Shown piece after piece: positions 19,962-26,425 of a DNA stretch of 64,000 bases. The notes beneath the pieces are model-generated. The model did not search any database. It saw only the letters and a list, made by a program, of their open reading frames with translations, and was not told the origin of the DNA. The stretch is from Myxococcus stipitatus (GTDB taxonomy: Bacteria; Myxococcota; Myxococcia; Myxococcales; Myxococcaceae). The DNA lies in the NCBI RefSeq assembly GCF_037414475.1, contig NZ_CP147913.1, positions 4,030,001 to 4,094,000 of the forward strand, read 5' to 3'. Position 1 is the stretch's first letter, and every line of letters starts with the position of its first letter. The translations under genes and the position numbers were made by a program.

Positions 19962-21188
19962 TCAAGGCCGGACAACGTCCTGGATGAAGCGGCGCAACCC
20001 CTGCGCCATCTTCTCGTGGGTTGCGGCGGATGGATGCCAGTCCTCACCAATGCCGTCAACCGCGGGGTCCTGCACACGCATCTCATGGCGGTACACCCGG
20101 GTGTCCCCCTTTCGCTGGCGCTCCATCACCAGCGAAGAAATCCAGTCACCGACATGGACGGTTGTCACCGAGCCATTCTCGGTCGACCGCTTGAAGCCAT
20201 CCGTCATGCTGCCCAGGGTGCAGATGATGTGGGCCCGAGGATGCAGGACGCGAAGCCGCTCGAGGAACGTCCGATAGGCGGACTTGAAGGCGTTCTCATC
20301 TGGCAGGAACGCCTGGGTTCCGCTGCCCGCGAACGTGTCATTGGTTCCTGCGTTGATGACAATCACATCCGGCGACTCACCCGCGAAGTCCCAGGTGTTG
20401 GGATGGTCCGGGACCGCCAGCTCATAGACATCCGGAATCAGTCCCGACGTCGACATGTCCAGGTTGCGGTAGATGCCATGGCCTGAATAACAGACGAAGA
20501 CGGGCTCGGCGCCCAACTGCGTGGCCGTCAGCCAGCCATAGGTCCGCCGGGGATTCTGGTTCCTCGACGTGAAGACCGGCGCGCGCCATGGGGGTGGACC
20601 GGGGATGACGGAGACCTCGGTGCCGTAGCCACAGGCGATGGAGTCCCCCACGAACTCCATCCGAAGCGCGGAGCGGCTGGGCGGCTCCACCAGCTCCCCA
20701 CGAACCTCGAGCGCCACGAGAGTACTGGCCCCCACCAGGGACTCCGTGCGCTTGGTGAGCTCCACCGTGTGGACGCCCACCTCGAGGTTCGAGGCAAGCA
20801 GATAGGTCGACTCACCGGGACGAACCTCGAGCAGTCTCGGCGGCGTCCCGTCCACCACGACATCGAAGTAGTTGGTCCCCTTCTCGCCACCCACGCCCGC
20901 ATCGTCGAGCCGCACCCGCACTGCGTCCCCTCGGAAGCGCGCGCGAATCGTCACGCCCGGGTGAGAGAAGACGACACCGATGGGAGACCGGTAGGTGCGC
21001 CCGACGTACTGCACCTTCGGGTCTGCGGCGGGAATGGACACCCACGTCAACGGCGGGGGTTCCGCGGTGGGGCCGGACGGCCTGGGGTCCGTTTTCGATT
21101 CACACGCCAGCACCGTCACGACAAACCCCAGGAGCACGCATCGCAGACCAGGCCCCACGCTTCCGGCGGCACCACGCGCGACGTGCAT
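19962..21188 (-). CDS. SGNH-hydrolase lipoprotein, CE2-like
   Basis: About 408 residues with a lipoprotein signal (LGFVVTVLAC, +2 Glu, lipobox). A beta-rich N-terminal domain near 45-180 (RFRGDAVRVRLDD, NYFDVVVDGTPPR) is followed by an SGNH esterase domain. Block I is EFVGDSIACGYG with the nucleophile Ser, block III is INAGTNDTF and block V is EDWHPSAATH with the Asp/His pair. This two-domain order is typical of family CE2 acetyl-xylan/glycan esterases. The predicted role is removing acyl groups from a polysaccharide at the outer membrane. ATG 21188 is favoured over 21200, both in frame. First gene of the leftward oxygenase/LRR unit. Confidence 0.88.
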   Translation of the reverse strand: MHVARGAAGSVGPGLRCVLLGFVVTVLACESKTDPRPSGPTAEPPPLTWVSIPAADPKVQYVGRTYRSPIGVVFSHPGVTIRARFRGDAVRVRLDDAGVGGEKGTNYFDVVVDGTPPRLLEVRPGESTYLLASNLEVGVHTVELTKRTESLVGASTLVALEVRGELVEPPSRSALRMEFVGDSIACGYGTEVSVIPGPPPWRAPVFTSRNQNPRRTYGWLTATQLGAEPVFVCYSGHGIYRNLDMSTSGLIPDVYELAVPDHPNTWDFAGESPDVIVINAGTNDTFAGSGTQAFLPDENAFKSAYRTFLERLRVLHPRAHIICTLGSMTDGFKRSTENGSVTTVHVGDWISSLVMERQRKGDTRVYRHEMRVQDPAVDGIGEDWHPSAATHEKMAQGLRRFIQDVVRP

Positions 21189-21370
21189 CACCGTCCACAT
21201 GCCACGGCGATAGCACGAAGCGAATGACAGGGGACAGGACCTGCCGGGCGGGCAGCCCGTGTCCACTGCCTCACAGCCCCGTGGAATGTCAGCCTTGACG
21301 CTCCATGGGCCGGATAGTTCCGTCGCCCCGCATGCCTCACGTCTTGGATGTGAATTCCCTGGGGGGAACC

Positions 21371-22309
21371 ATGCTGGAGACCTTCGATGCCTCGCGACTG
21401 AAGAGCGCGGGACCGACCACGCTGTCGGATGTGCTCGAGCACGGACGCATCATCTACTTTCCCGAGAGCCCCGTGCCGTTGCCCACTCCCGAGGACATCA
21501 CCTTCCTCCGGGAAGAGCTCCCGGCGCGGCTGAAGCGCAAGAACGTGAGCTACTACCCCGAAGCACAGCGCCTCGTCGGCCTGGCCTCTGAAGGAGACAT
21601 CGCCGAGCGCACACATCGGATTCTCCGAGGACACTCGCGGCGAGTGACGGACTTCCTCTCGGGGGCCATGCCGGGATTCGTGAAGGGCTGGAGCGTCGGC
21701 ACCTCCAGCTTTCGCCCTCTTCAGGAGCGCGGACGCAAGCTCAAGGCCCACGCGAGCAACGAGCTCATTCACGTGGACGCAGGGGCGTACGGCGCGACTC
21801 ACGGCGACCGCATCTTGCGCTTCTTCATCAACCTGCATCCCACCGAGGAGCGCCGGTGGGCCACCCGAGGCACCTTCGAGGAGCTCTACCATCGCTATGG
21901 AGAAACAGCGGGCGTGGCCCCCGCCGCGGGGAGCGACCATCCCTTGCGGCCCGGTGTCCCGGGGCGGATGTACTCGAGCCTGCTGCGGGGCATGTCCCGA
22001 CTCGGCCTGCGGATGGCGCGAGTCATCGACACCTCCCCGTATGACCGCGTGATGCGGCGCTTCCACAACTTCATGAAGGACACGCCAGAGTTCCAGGCGT
22101 CACGAGAAGGCTACGAAGAGTTCGGCTTCCCACCCTTCTCCGCCTGGATGGTGCTCACCGACACCGTGAGCCACGCGTGCCTGTCCGGCCAGTACGCGCT
22201 CGTCGATACGTTCCTCATCCGGCTCTCGAGCTGCCGCCACCCAACGATTGCCCCCTACCACCTGCTGCAACACCCCCCGGCGCCGCCGTCACGGCGAGAG
22301 GCCGCATAA
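21371..22309 (+). CDS. Kdo hydroxylase-like 2-oxoglutarate dioxygenase
   Basis: About 312 residues resembling the Kdo 3-hydroxylase (KdoO) family, Fe(II)/2-oxoglutarate enzymes that hydroxylate inner-core Kdo of LPS. The metal motif HVDAG is followed by THGDRILRFFINLHP with the 2-oxoglutarate-binding Arg and then RRWATRGTFEEL. Near the C-terminus WMVLTDTVSHACLSGQYAL supplies the second His. The order and spacing match the family. ATG 21371 follows GGGGGGAACC and is preferred over an ATG at 21305. No KdtA is nearby. It is divergent from the SGNH lipoprotein gene. Confidence 0.82.
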   Translation: MLETFDASRLKSAGPTTLSDVLEHGRIIYFPESPVPLPTPEDITFLREELPARLKRKNVSYYPEAQRLVGLASEGDIAERTHRILRGHSRRVTDFLSGAMPGFVKGWSVGTSSFRPLQERGRKLKAHASNELIHVDAGAYGATHGDRILRFFINLHPTEERRWATRGTFEELYHRYGETAGVAPAAGSDHPLRPGVPGRMYSSLLRGMSRLGLRMARVIDTSPYDRVMRRFHNFMKDTPEFQASREGYEEFGFPPFSAWMVLTDTVSHACLSGQYALVDTFLIRLSSCRHPTIAPYHLLQHPPAPPSRREAA

Positions 22310-22503
22310 TCGCCACACAGACAAAAGTGAAACCAAGTTACAATAAACCCAAGAATCCGGAACAGTGACAGCCTGGCTCCGGCCACTCATCCCAGCGCGG
22401 CACACGGCCTGCTGCTATCAACGGACCGTAGCCTCCTCTCCATGCCCTGGAGGCAGCCGGCCGCCGAACTCCTGCGCGGGGGCTGCCCGTTCGAGCGACC
22501 GCG

Positions 22504-23718
22504 ATGAGCGTCCCCTCCACGACACCGAGATCCGAAGCCCTCCCTCCCGCGCCCGTACCGCCTCCTGAAGGCGTGGCCGCGCCCAGGGACCCGCGCGTCG
22601 TCGGCATCGATGCGCTGCGCGGACTGGTCATGGTGCTGATGCTGGTCGACCACGCCCGTGAGTTCTTCTTCCTGCATGCGCAGGTCAGCGACCCCATGGC
22701 GCTACCGGCCACGCATCCCAGCCTCTTCTTCACCCGGCTGTCCGCGCACCTCTGCGCCCCGAGCTTCATCCTCCTCACGGGCATCGCCGCCTGGCTTTAC
22801 GGGCAGCGGCACGGGGGACTCCGAGCGGCCTCGGGCTTCCTGTTCAAGCGAGGCCTGTTCCTGGTGGTGCTCGAATTCACCGTGGTCAACTTCGCCTGGA
22901 GCTTCACGTTCCTCTCCCAGACGTACTACTTCCAGGTCATCGGAGCGATTGGCCTCTCGATGGTGGCCTTGTCCGCGCTGCTCTACCTACCGCGCCCAGC
23001 CCTGCTGGCCTTCGCCCTGCTCGTGATTTTCGGCCACAACCTGCTCGATCCGATTCGGTTCGAGGTGGGCGAGCCAGGCCACGATGCGTGGGCGCTGCTT
23101 CACGACAGCGGCTACATCCCATTGCCCTGGGGGGCGCGCATCAAGACCTCCTACCCCATCCTCCCCTGGATAGGTGTCATCGCCCTGGGGTTCTCGGTGG
23201 GGCCCTGGTTCTCCTCTCGAGTCCCACCGGAGGTGCGGCGCCGGAGACTGTGGCTCTCGGCGGCGTCATCCGTGGCGCTCTTCGTGCTGCTGCGGTTGCT
23301 CAACGTCTACGGAGAGCCTCGCCCCTGGGCCGCTGGCGCGACGACGCTGGAAACGGTGATGTCGTTCGTCAACCCCACCAAGTATCCGCCCTCGCTCGCC
23401 TTCCTGCTCATGACGCTCGGCGTGGGGATGGCGCTGCTGGCGGGATTGGACCGGGCGCCGCGGAAGATGACAGCGACGCTCGCGGTGTTCGGCGCGGCGC
23501 CGCTGTTCTTCTACGTCGTGCACCTGTTCCTGCTGAACATGCTCAACCAGCTCGCACTCGCCATCGTGGGTCCCAATCAAGGCGAGCTGTACAGCCTGCC
23601 CGGCATCTTGTCGGTATGGGGCCTCGCGCTCCTGGCCACGGTGCCGATGTGGTTCGCTTGCCGCGCCTTCTCTCGAATGAAGGCGCGCTCAGCGAGACCA
23701 TGGATGAGCTATCTCTAG
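22504..23718 (+). CDS. DUF1624/HGSNAT-like membrane acyltransferase
   Basis: A 404-residue membrane protein with about nine helices. The opening GIDALRGLVMVLMLVDHAREFF is the signature of the DUF1624/heparan-alpha-glucosaminide N-acetyltransferase fold. The motif carries the catalytic-region Asp-His pair. The family moves acetyl or acyl groups across a membrane onto sugars. Here the acceptor is unknown. ATG 22504 follows a Pro-rich leader region. The 194 bases upstream include an A-rich stretch (22321-22360) that is unusual for this DNA and may be a promoter. It converges with the second tRNA array. Confidence 0.85.
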   Translation: MSVPSTTPRSEALPPAPVPPPEGVAAPRDPRVVGIDALRGLVMVLMLVDHAREFFFLHAQVSDPMALPATHPSLFFTRLSAHLCAPSFILLTGIAAWLYGQRHGGLRAASGFLFKRGLFLVVLEFTVVNFAWSFTFLSQTYYFQVIGAIGLSMVALSALLYLPRPALLAFALLVIFGHNLLDPIRFEVGEPGHDAWALLHDSGYIPLPWGARIKTSYPILPWIGVIALGFSVGPWFSSRVPPEVRRRRLWLSAASSVALFVLLRLLNVYGEPRPWAAGATTLETVMSFVNPTKYPPSLAFLLMTLGVGMALLAGLDRAPRKMTATLAVFGAAPLFFYVVHLFLLNMLNQLALAIVGPNQGELYSLPGILSVWGLALLATVPMWFACRAFSRMKARSARPWMSYL

Positions 23719-23767
23719 GCCAGGCATCCGCGCCCCGGCTGGCGGAGTCAGCGGGGCACGAAGGAAA

Positions 23768-23838
23768 TGGAACCACCGGGAATCGAACCCGGACCTCTCG
23801 AATGCCATTCGAGTGCTCTCCCGTTGAGCCACGGTCCC
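23768..23838 (-). tRNA. tRNA-Ala (GGC)
   Basis: Acceptor GGGACCG/TGGTTCC with two G-U pairs and A73, D arm GCTC/GAGC, anticodon stem CTCGA/TCGAG, loop ATGGCAT (U33, anticodon GGC, codon GCC), T arm CCGGG-TTCGATT-CCCGG. Seventh and last of the locus-2 array. CCA is not encoded. The body differs from ordinary bacterial tRNA-Ala in stem sequences. Confidence 0.82.
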
Positions 23839-23855
23839 TGAAGGGGTGCTGCCAG

Positions 23856-23927
23856 CGCTCCGACAGGGAATCGAACCCTGTTCACGCGGTAGACGGCCGC
23901 GCTGCGATTCCAATCGCATCCCGGAGC
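23856..23927 (-). tRNA. tRNA-Asp-like (GTC), C33
   Basis: Acceptor GCTCCGG/TCGGAGC with G73 (as in Asp tRNAs), D stem TGCG/CGCA, anticodon stem CGCGG/CCGCG with loop CCGTCTA, T arm CAGGG-TTCGATT-CCCTG. Anticodon GTC. Position 33 is C and position 37 is T, both against the usual rule (U33, purine 37). D loop is short. CCA is not encoded. Either a diverged or a non-decoding tRNA. Confidence 0.7.
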
Positions 23928-23944
23928 ATTGAAACAACGACACA

Positions 23945-24019
23945 TCTGGATGACAGGATTTGAACCTGCGACCTCACGGATCCGAACCGTGCGCTCTGGC
24001 CAGACTGAGCTACATCCAG
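23945..24019 (-). tRNA. tRNA-Pro (CGG)
   Basis: Acceptor CTGGATG/CATCCAG with A73, D arm GCTC/GAGC, anticodon stem CACGG/CCGTG with loop TTCGGAT (U33, anticodon CGG, codon CCG), T arm GCAGG-TTCAAAT-CCTGT. The C1-G72 pair and T arm resemble true tRNA-Pro. Fifth of the locus-2 array. CCA is not encoded. Confidence 0.88.
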
Positions 24020-24044
24020 AAAACACCACACTGTCTGCGACGAG

Positions 24045-24120
24045 TCGGGACGACTGGATTCGAACCAGCGACCTCACGCACCCCAAGCGTGCGCTCTCTT
24101 CCAAGCTGAGCTACGTCCCG
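24045..24120 (-). tRNA. tRNA-Pro (GGG)
   Basis: Acceptor CGGGACG/CGTCCCG with A73, D arm GCTC/GAGC, anticodon stem CACGC/GCGTG with loop TTGGGGT (U33, anticodon GGG, G37, codon CCC), T arm GCTGG-TTCGAAT-CCAGT. Fourth of the array. It shares the D and variable regions with the neighbouring tRNA-Pro (CGG), so the two may be an old duplication. Confidence 0.88.
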
Positions 24121-24129
24121 AAACCACCA

Positions 24130-24204
24130 TGCCGCGAGCGGGATTCGAACCCGCAACCTCTGCATTCTGAGAGCAGCGCCTCTACCAAGTTGGGCCACCG
24201 CGGC
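24130..24204 (-). tRNA. tRNA with anticodon CAG (Leu), short variable loop
   Basis: Acceptor GCCGCGG/TCGCGGC with A73, D arm starting GCCC, anticodon stem CTGCT/TGCAG with a T-T mismatch at 31-39, loop CTCAGAA, T arm GCGGG-TTCGAAT-CCCGC. The anticodon CAG reads CUG (Leu), but the variable loop is only five bases (AGGTT), whereas bacterial Leu tRNAs carry a long arm. The amino acid it receives is therefore uncertain. Confidence 0.75.
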
Positions 24205-24240
24205 GATTGCAACTGCGACTGCGATTACGACTGGAAGGAA

Positions 24241-24312
24241 TGGAGCCGCCGGGGATTGAACCCGGGACCTCTTGGATGCGAGCCAAGCGCTCTCCCGCTG
24301 AGCTACGACCCC
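24241..24312 (-). tRNA. tRNA-Ala (CGC)
   Basis: Acceptor GGGGTCG/CGGCTCC with A73, D arm GCTC/GAGC, anticodon stem CTTGG/CCAAG with loop CTCGCAT (U33, anticodon CGC, codon GCG), T arm CCGGG-TTCAATC-CCCGG. Second of the array. The third acceptor pair is G-U, so it may lack the strict G3-U70 form only by sequence context: G3-U70 is present, as needed for Ala charging. CCA is not encoded. Confidence 0.87.
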
Positions 24313-24327
24313 ATGTGATGTGCTTGA

Positions 24328-24399
24328 AGCAGCCTGCGGGATTTGAACCCGCGTCGTCCTGAGTGGCGCTCAGGTGCCTCGCCTCTCGGCCAAGGCTGC
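24328..24399 (-). tRNA. tRNA-Gly-like (GCC), C33
   Basis: Acceptor GCAGCCT/AGGCTGC with T73, D stem GCC/GGC, anticodon stem CCTGA/TCAGG with loop GCGCCAC, T arm GCGGG-TTCAAAT-CCCGC. Anticodon GCC. Position 32 is G and 33 is C, so the U-turn base is missing. First tRNA after the terminator of short peptide B, with only about 25 bases between them. CCA is not encoded. Confidence 0.72.
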
Positions 24400-24424
24400 A
24401 CGGATGCGGCGGAAGGGAATGCCC

Positions 24425-24464
24425 GGAAAAGAGAAGGGCCGGGTTCCCTGGGGGAGCCCGGCCC
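24425..24464 (-). terminator. Intrinsic terminator between peptide gene and tRNA array 2
   Basis: On the minus strand GGGCCGGG-C-TCCC, loop CCA, GGGA-A-CCCGGCCC then TTCTCTTTTCC. The stem, the C/A mismatch and the T-rich tail resemble the hairpin at 12151-12192. It lies directly between the short peptide gene and the first tRNA, so array expression needs read-through or antitermination. Confidence 0.8.
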
Positions 24465-24504
24465 TGCGCATGCCATGCCTCGTCTGGAAGACGGGCGCGG
24501 ATGG

Positions 24505-24660
24505 TCAGGTTCCGGGCGGTAGACCGCCGGCGGGTGCATCTGCCAGAAGCGTGGGGGCAGGAGCGGTGAGCAGACCAGCGAGCGCAAGCGCATCGATGCC
24601 GCTGACAGTGTCGTTCAGATTCTCGGGGTTCATCGGGCTCGTCAGGTTCGCCGTCGTCAT
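24505..24660 (-). CDS. Short peptide B, first gene of tRNA locus 2
   Basis: A 51-residue peptide starting MTTANLTSPMNPENLNDTVS, then GIDALALAGLL, and ending GGLPPGT. The N-terminal half aligns with short peptide A (SPMNP, DTV, GID), while the C-terminal half differs: here it is Ala/Leu/Pro/Gly rich and uncharged apart from one Asp. ATG 24660 is set right after the shared leader (AAAGGAGCGGTGACC, normal spacing). No homologous family is known to me, and no signal peptide or processing enzyme is seen. All seven codons read by the tRNAs of the array occur in it, but they are common codons in this genome. It is divergent from the lipoprotein gene at 24886. Confidence 0.72.
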   Translation of the reverse strand: MTTANLTSPMNPENLNDTVSGIDALALAGLLTAPAPTLLADAPAGGLPPGT

Positions 24661-24663
24661 GGT

Positions 24664-24680
24664 CACCGCTCCTTTCGCCG
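24664..24680 (-). promoter_or_regulatory. Conserved 17-base leader with ribosome-binding site, locus 2
   Basis: Minus-strand CGGCGAAAGGAGCGGTG, identical to 12398-12414 in locus 1. AAAGGAG is a near-perfect ribosome-binding site eight bases from ATG 24660. No sigma-54 motif is visible upstream. Confidence 0.72.
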
Positions 24681-24885
24681 GAAATTGACGCGCGTTTTCT
24701 TCCATCCCTGACATGCGAATGTTTCAACACCGGTCCGGGAGATGCGCTCGGCCATCCTCCCGGCAACATCCGGACCGTCCCGGGGCTGACCGGCGCGCCC
24801 GTTTCGCGGTATGAGACGGGGAGTCCCGCGCCAACGCGCTCTCCGGCCGGAGAGAGCCTCGGACGTCGGGGTGAGAGCAACACGG

Positions 24886-26256
24886 ATGAAGACCCCCCTC
24901 CCCCTCGCCCTGGCAGCTCTGCTCGTGTGCGTCGGCTGCGCGGCTGGCAGCCCGGACGCCCCCTGCGCCTCGCTCGACGCGGTTCCGACGAAGAGCGTGC
25001 GGAGCACCGGCCCGCTGGTGTTCCCAGTGAACGCCTTGGTTGAAGTGGACGTCGCCGTCACCGAGCTTTTCCAGGCCTGCGGGAGCACCGAGCCTCCCCA
25101 ACACCCCGACACCGCCACGGCTCAAGTCTTCGACCCGGACGGTCTCCCCATCCCAGCGGAGGTCTCGCTGGACGGAGCGAAGTCCTCCGCCCTCTTGAGC
25201 TTCACCCCCACCACCGTGGGGCGGTACCACGCCATCATCGCCTTCACCCCCGTGGGTGGCATCCAACAGTTCGGGCTCTACGTGGCGAGTCCCTGGACGG
25301 GTGCATCCACCGCCGTCACCCTGCCCCTGCCCCGGTGTGCCCAGTTGGACCGCACCTCCCGAGGACTGTGGCTGTGTGACGGCGTCGCCCTGAGGGACTC
25401 GGCGGCGGCCCCGCTGCGGCTGGGCTCCGCCACCTCGCCTCCCGACGTCGCTGTCTCCGGCAACGTCGTCTGGGTGCTGGGGGATGGTCGTGTGCGACGG
25501 TACGTGGACACCGGCACCGAGTTGGAGCTCACGGGCTCGCTGTTACTGAGCACCACGGAGGGAGTGCAGACCCTCCAGGCCCGGCTCGCCTCGGAGAACG
25601 AGCTGGTGGTGATGGACAACCAGTCCCTGCACCGCTTCGTCTTCACGGACGCCGGCGTGCTGCTGGCTCCGCCCTCCACCCTCTGGACGACCACCGGGAT
25701 GCGGACCTTCGCCGTGGACGCCGCCGTGGGTTTGCTGGTGCGCGCATCCCCGGACCAGGTGCTGACCGTGTCGCTGCGCGAGGCCACCGACAGCGAGGCC
25801 TGCCCCTTCTCGCTCCAATCCAATGGGTCCTTTGCTCGGACCAGCGCCCCCTGCACCCCTCTGCGGGGAAGGCCCGTGGGACTGGAGGAGGGCGTCGTCT
25901 GGACCCAATCCGAACCCCGCGCCCCGGGCTCTCCCAGCGCCATGCTCCGCCGCTGGGAAATCTCCCAGGGGAAGCTCGTCGAGCAGTCCTCGCTCATCCT
26001 GGATGGCCTGCTCTCCGTCACCTCCGTGCCCGTCCGCGCGGGCTTCACCGTGCCCACCCTCTCCCCGGGCCTCTGGATGCCAGTCCCCGTCAGGAGCCCG
26101 CTCGGGCCGGCCACGCTGAGGCTGGAGGTGATGCCCCCCGGGCTCCCTCTGACGGAGGGCTCTCGCCTCACCTCCCCCCGGTTCTATTGGGGGGGCGATT
26201 CGCGCCCCACCACCGGGTCCACCACCGTCTATCAGCGGGCCCCGGCATCACCCTGA
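24886..26256 (+). CDS. Outer-surface lipoprotein, hypothetical
   Basis: 456 residues with a lipoprotein signal (LALAALLVCVGC, lipobox VGC). After a Cys-containing N-terminus there is an Ig-like beta region (LVFPVNALVEVDVAV, SALLSFTPTTVGRYHAI). The rest, from about residue 145, has repeated beta-strand blocks (DVAVSGNVVWVLGDGRVRRY, NELVVMDNQSLHRF) that suggest a propeller-like fold. No enzyme motif seen and no named family recognised. ATG 24886 is chosen because the signal starts there. Cell-surface adhesion or binding is only a guess. Confidence 0.8.
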   Translation: MKTPLPLALAALLVCVGCAAGSPDAPCASLDAVPTKSVRSTGPLVFPVNALVEVDVAVTELFQACGSTEPPQHPDTATAQVFDPDGLPIPAEVSLDGAKSSALLSFTPTTVGRYHAIIAFTPVGGIQQFGLYVASPWTGASTAVTLPLPRCAQLDRTSRGLWLCDGVALRDSAAAPLRLGSATSPPDVAVSGNVVWVLGDGRVRRYVDTGTELELTGSLLLSTTEGVQTLQARLASENELVVMDNQSLHRFVFTDAGVLLAPPSTLWTTTGMRTFAVDAAVGLLVRASPDQVLTVSLREATDSEACPFSLQSNGSFARTSAPCTPLRGRPVGLEEGVVWTQSEPRAPGSPSAMLRRWEISQGKLVEQSSLILDGLLSVTSVPVRAGFTVPTLSPGLWMPVPVRSPLGPATLRLEVMPPGLPLTEGSRLTSPRFYWGGDSRPTTGSTTVYQRAPASP

Positions 26257-26425
26257 AGACACTCCCTTGGAGCCCACACGGACGGTGTTGGACTCGAGGA
26301 CAGTGACGGCCAGGGAAAAAGCGCGCGGGGATGGTTGCCTGCCTCTCGCCGTGCTCCTCGTGCGGGTGTAGAGAGGCCGGCGCGTCGCGACTGGCCGCGC
26401 GCTCCCAGCCTCGGAGGCGAGCCTC

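Noticed and set aside
23768-24399. The tRNA array as part of a prophage.
   Set aside because: No integrase, structural or lysis gene and no attachment-site duplication could be seen near either array.
12231-24660. The short peptides as classic RiPP precursors.
   Set aside because: No modification enzyme, protease or transporter gene of a RiPP cluster is beside either locus, so this is kept only as one open option.
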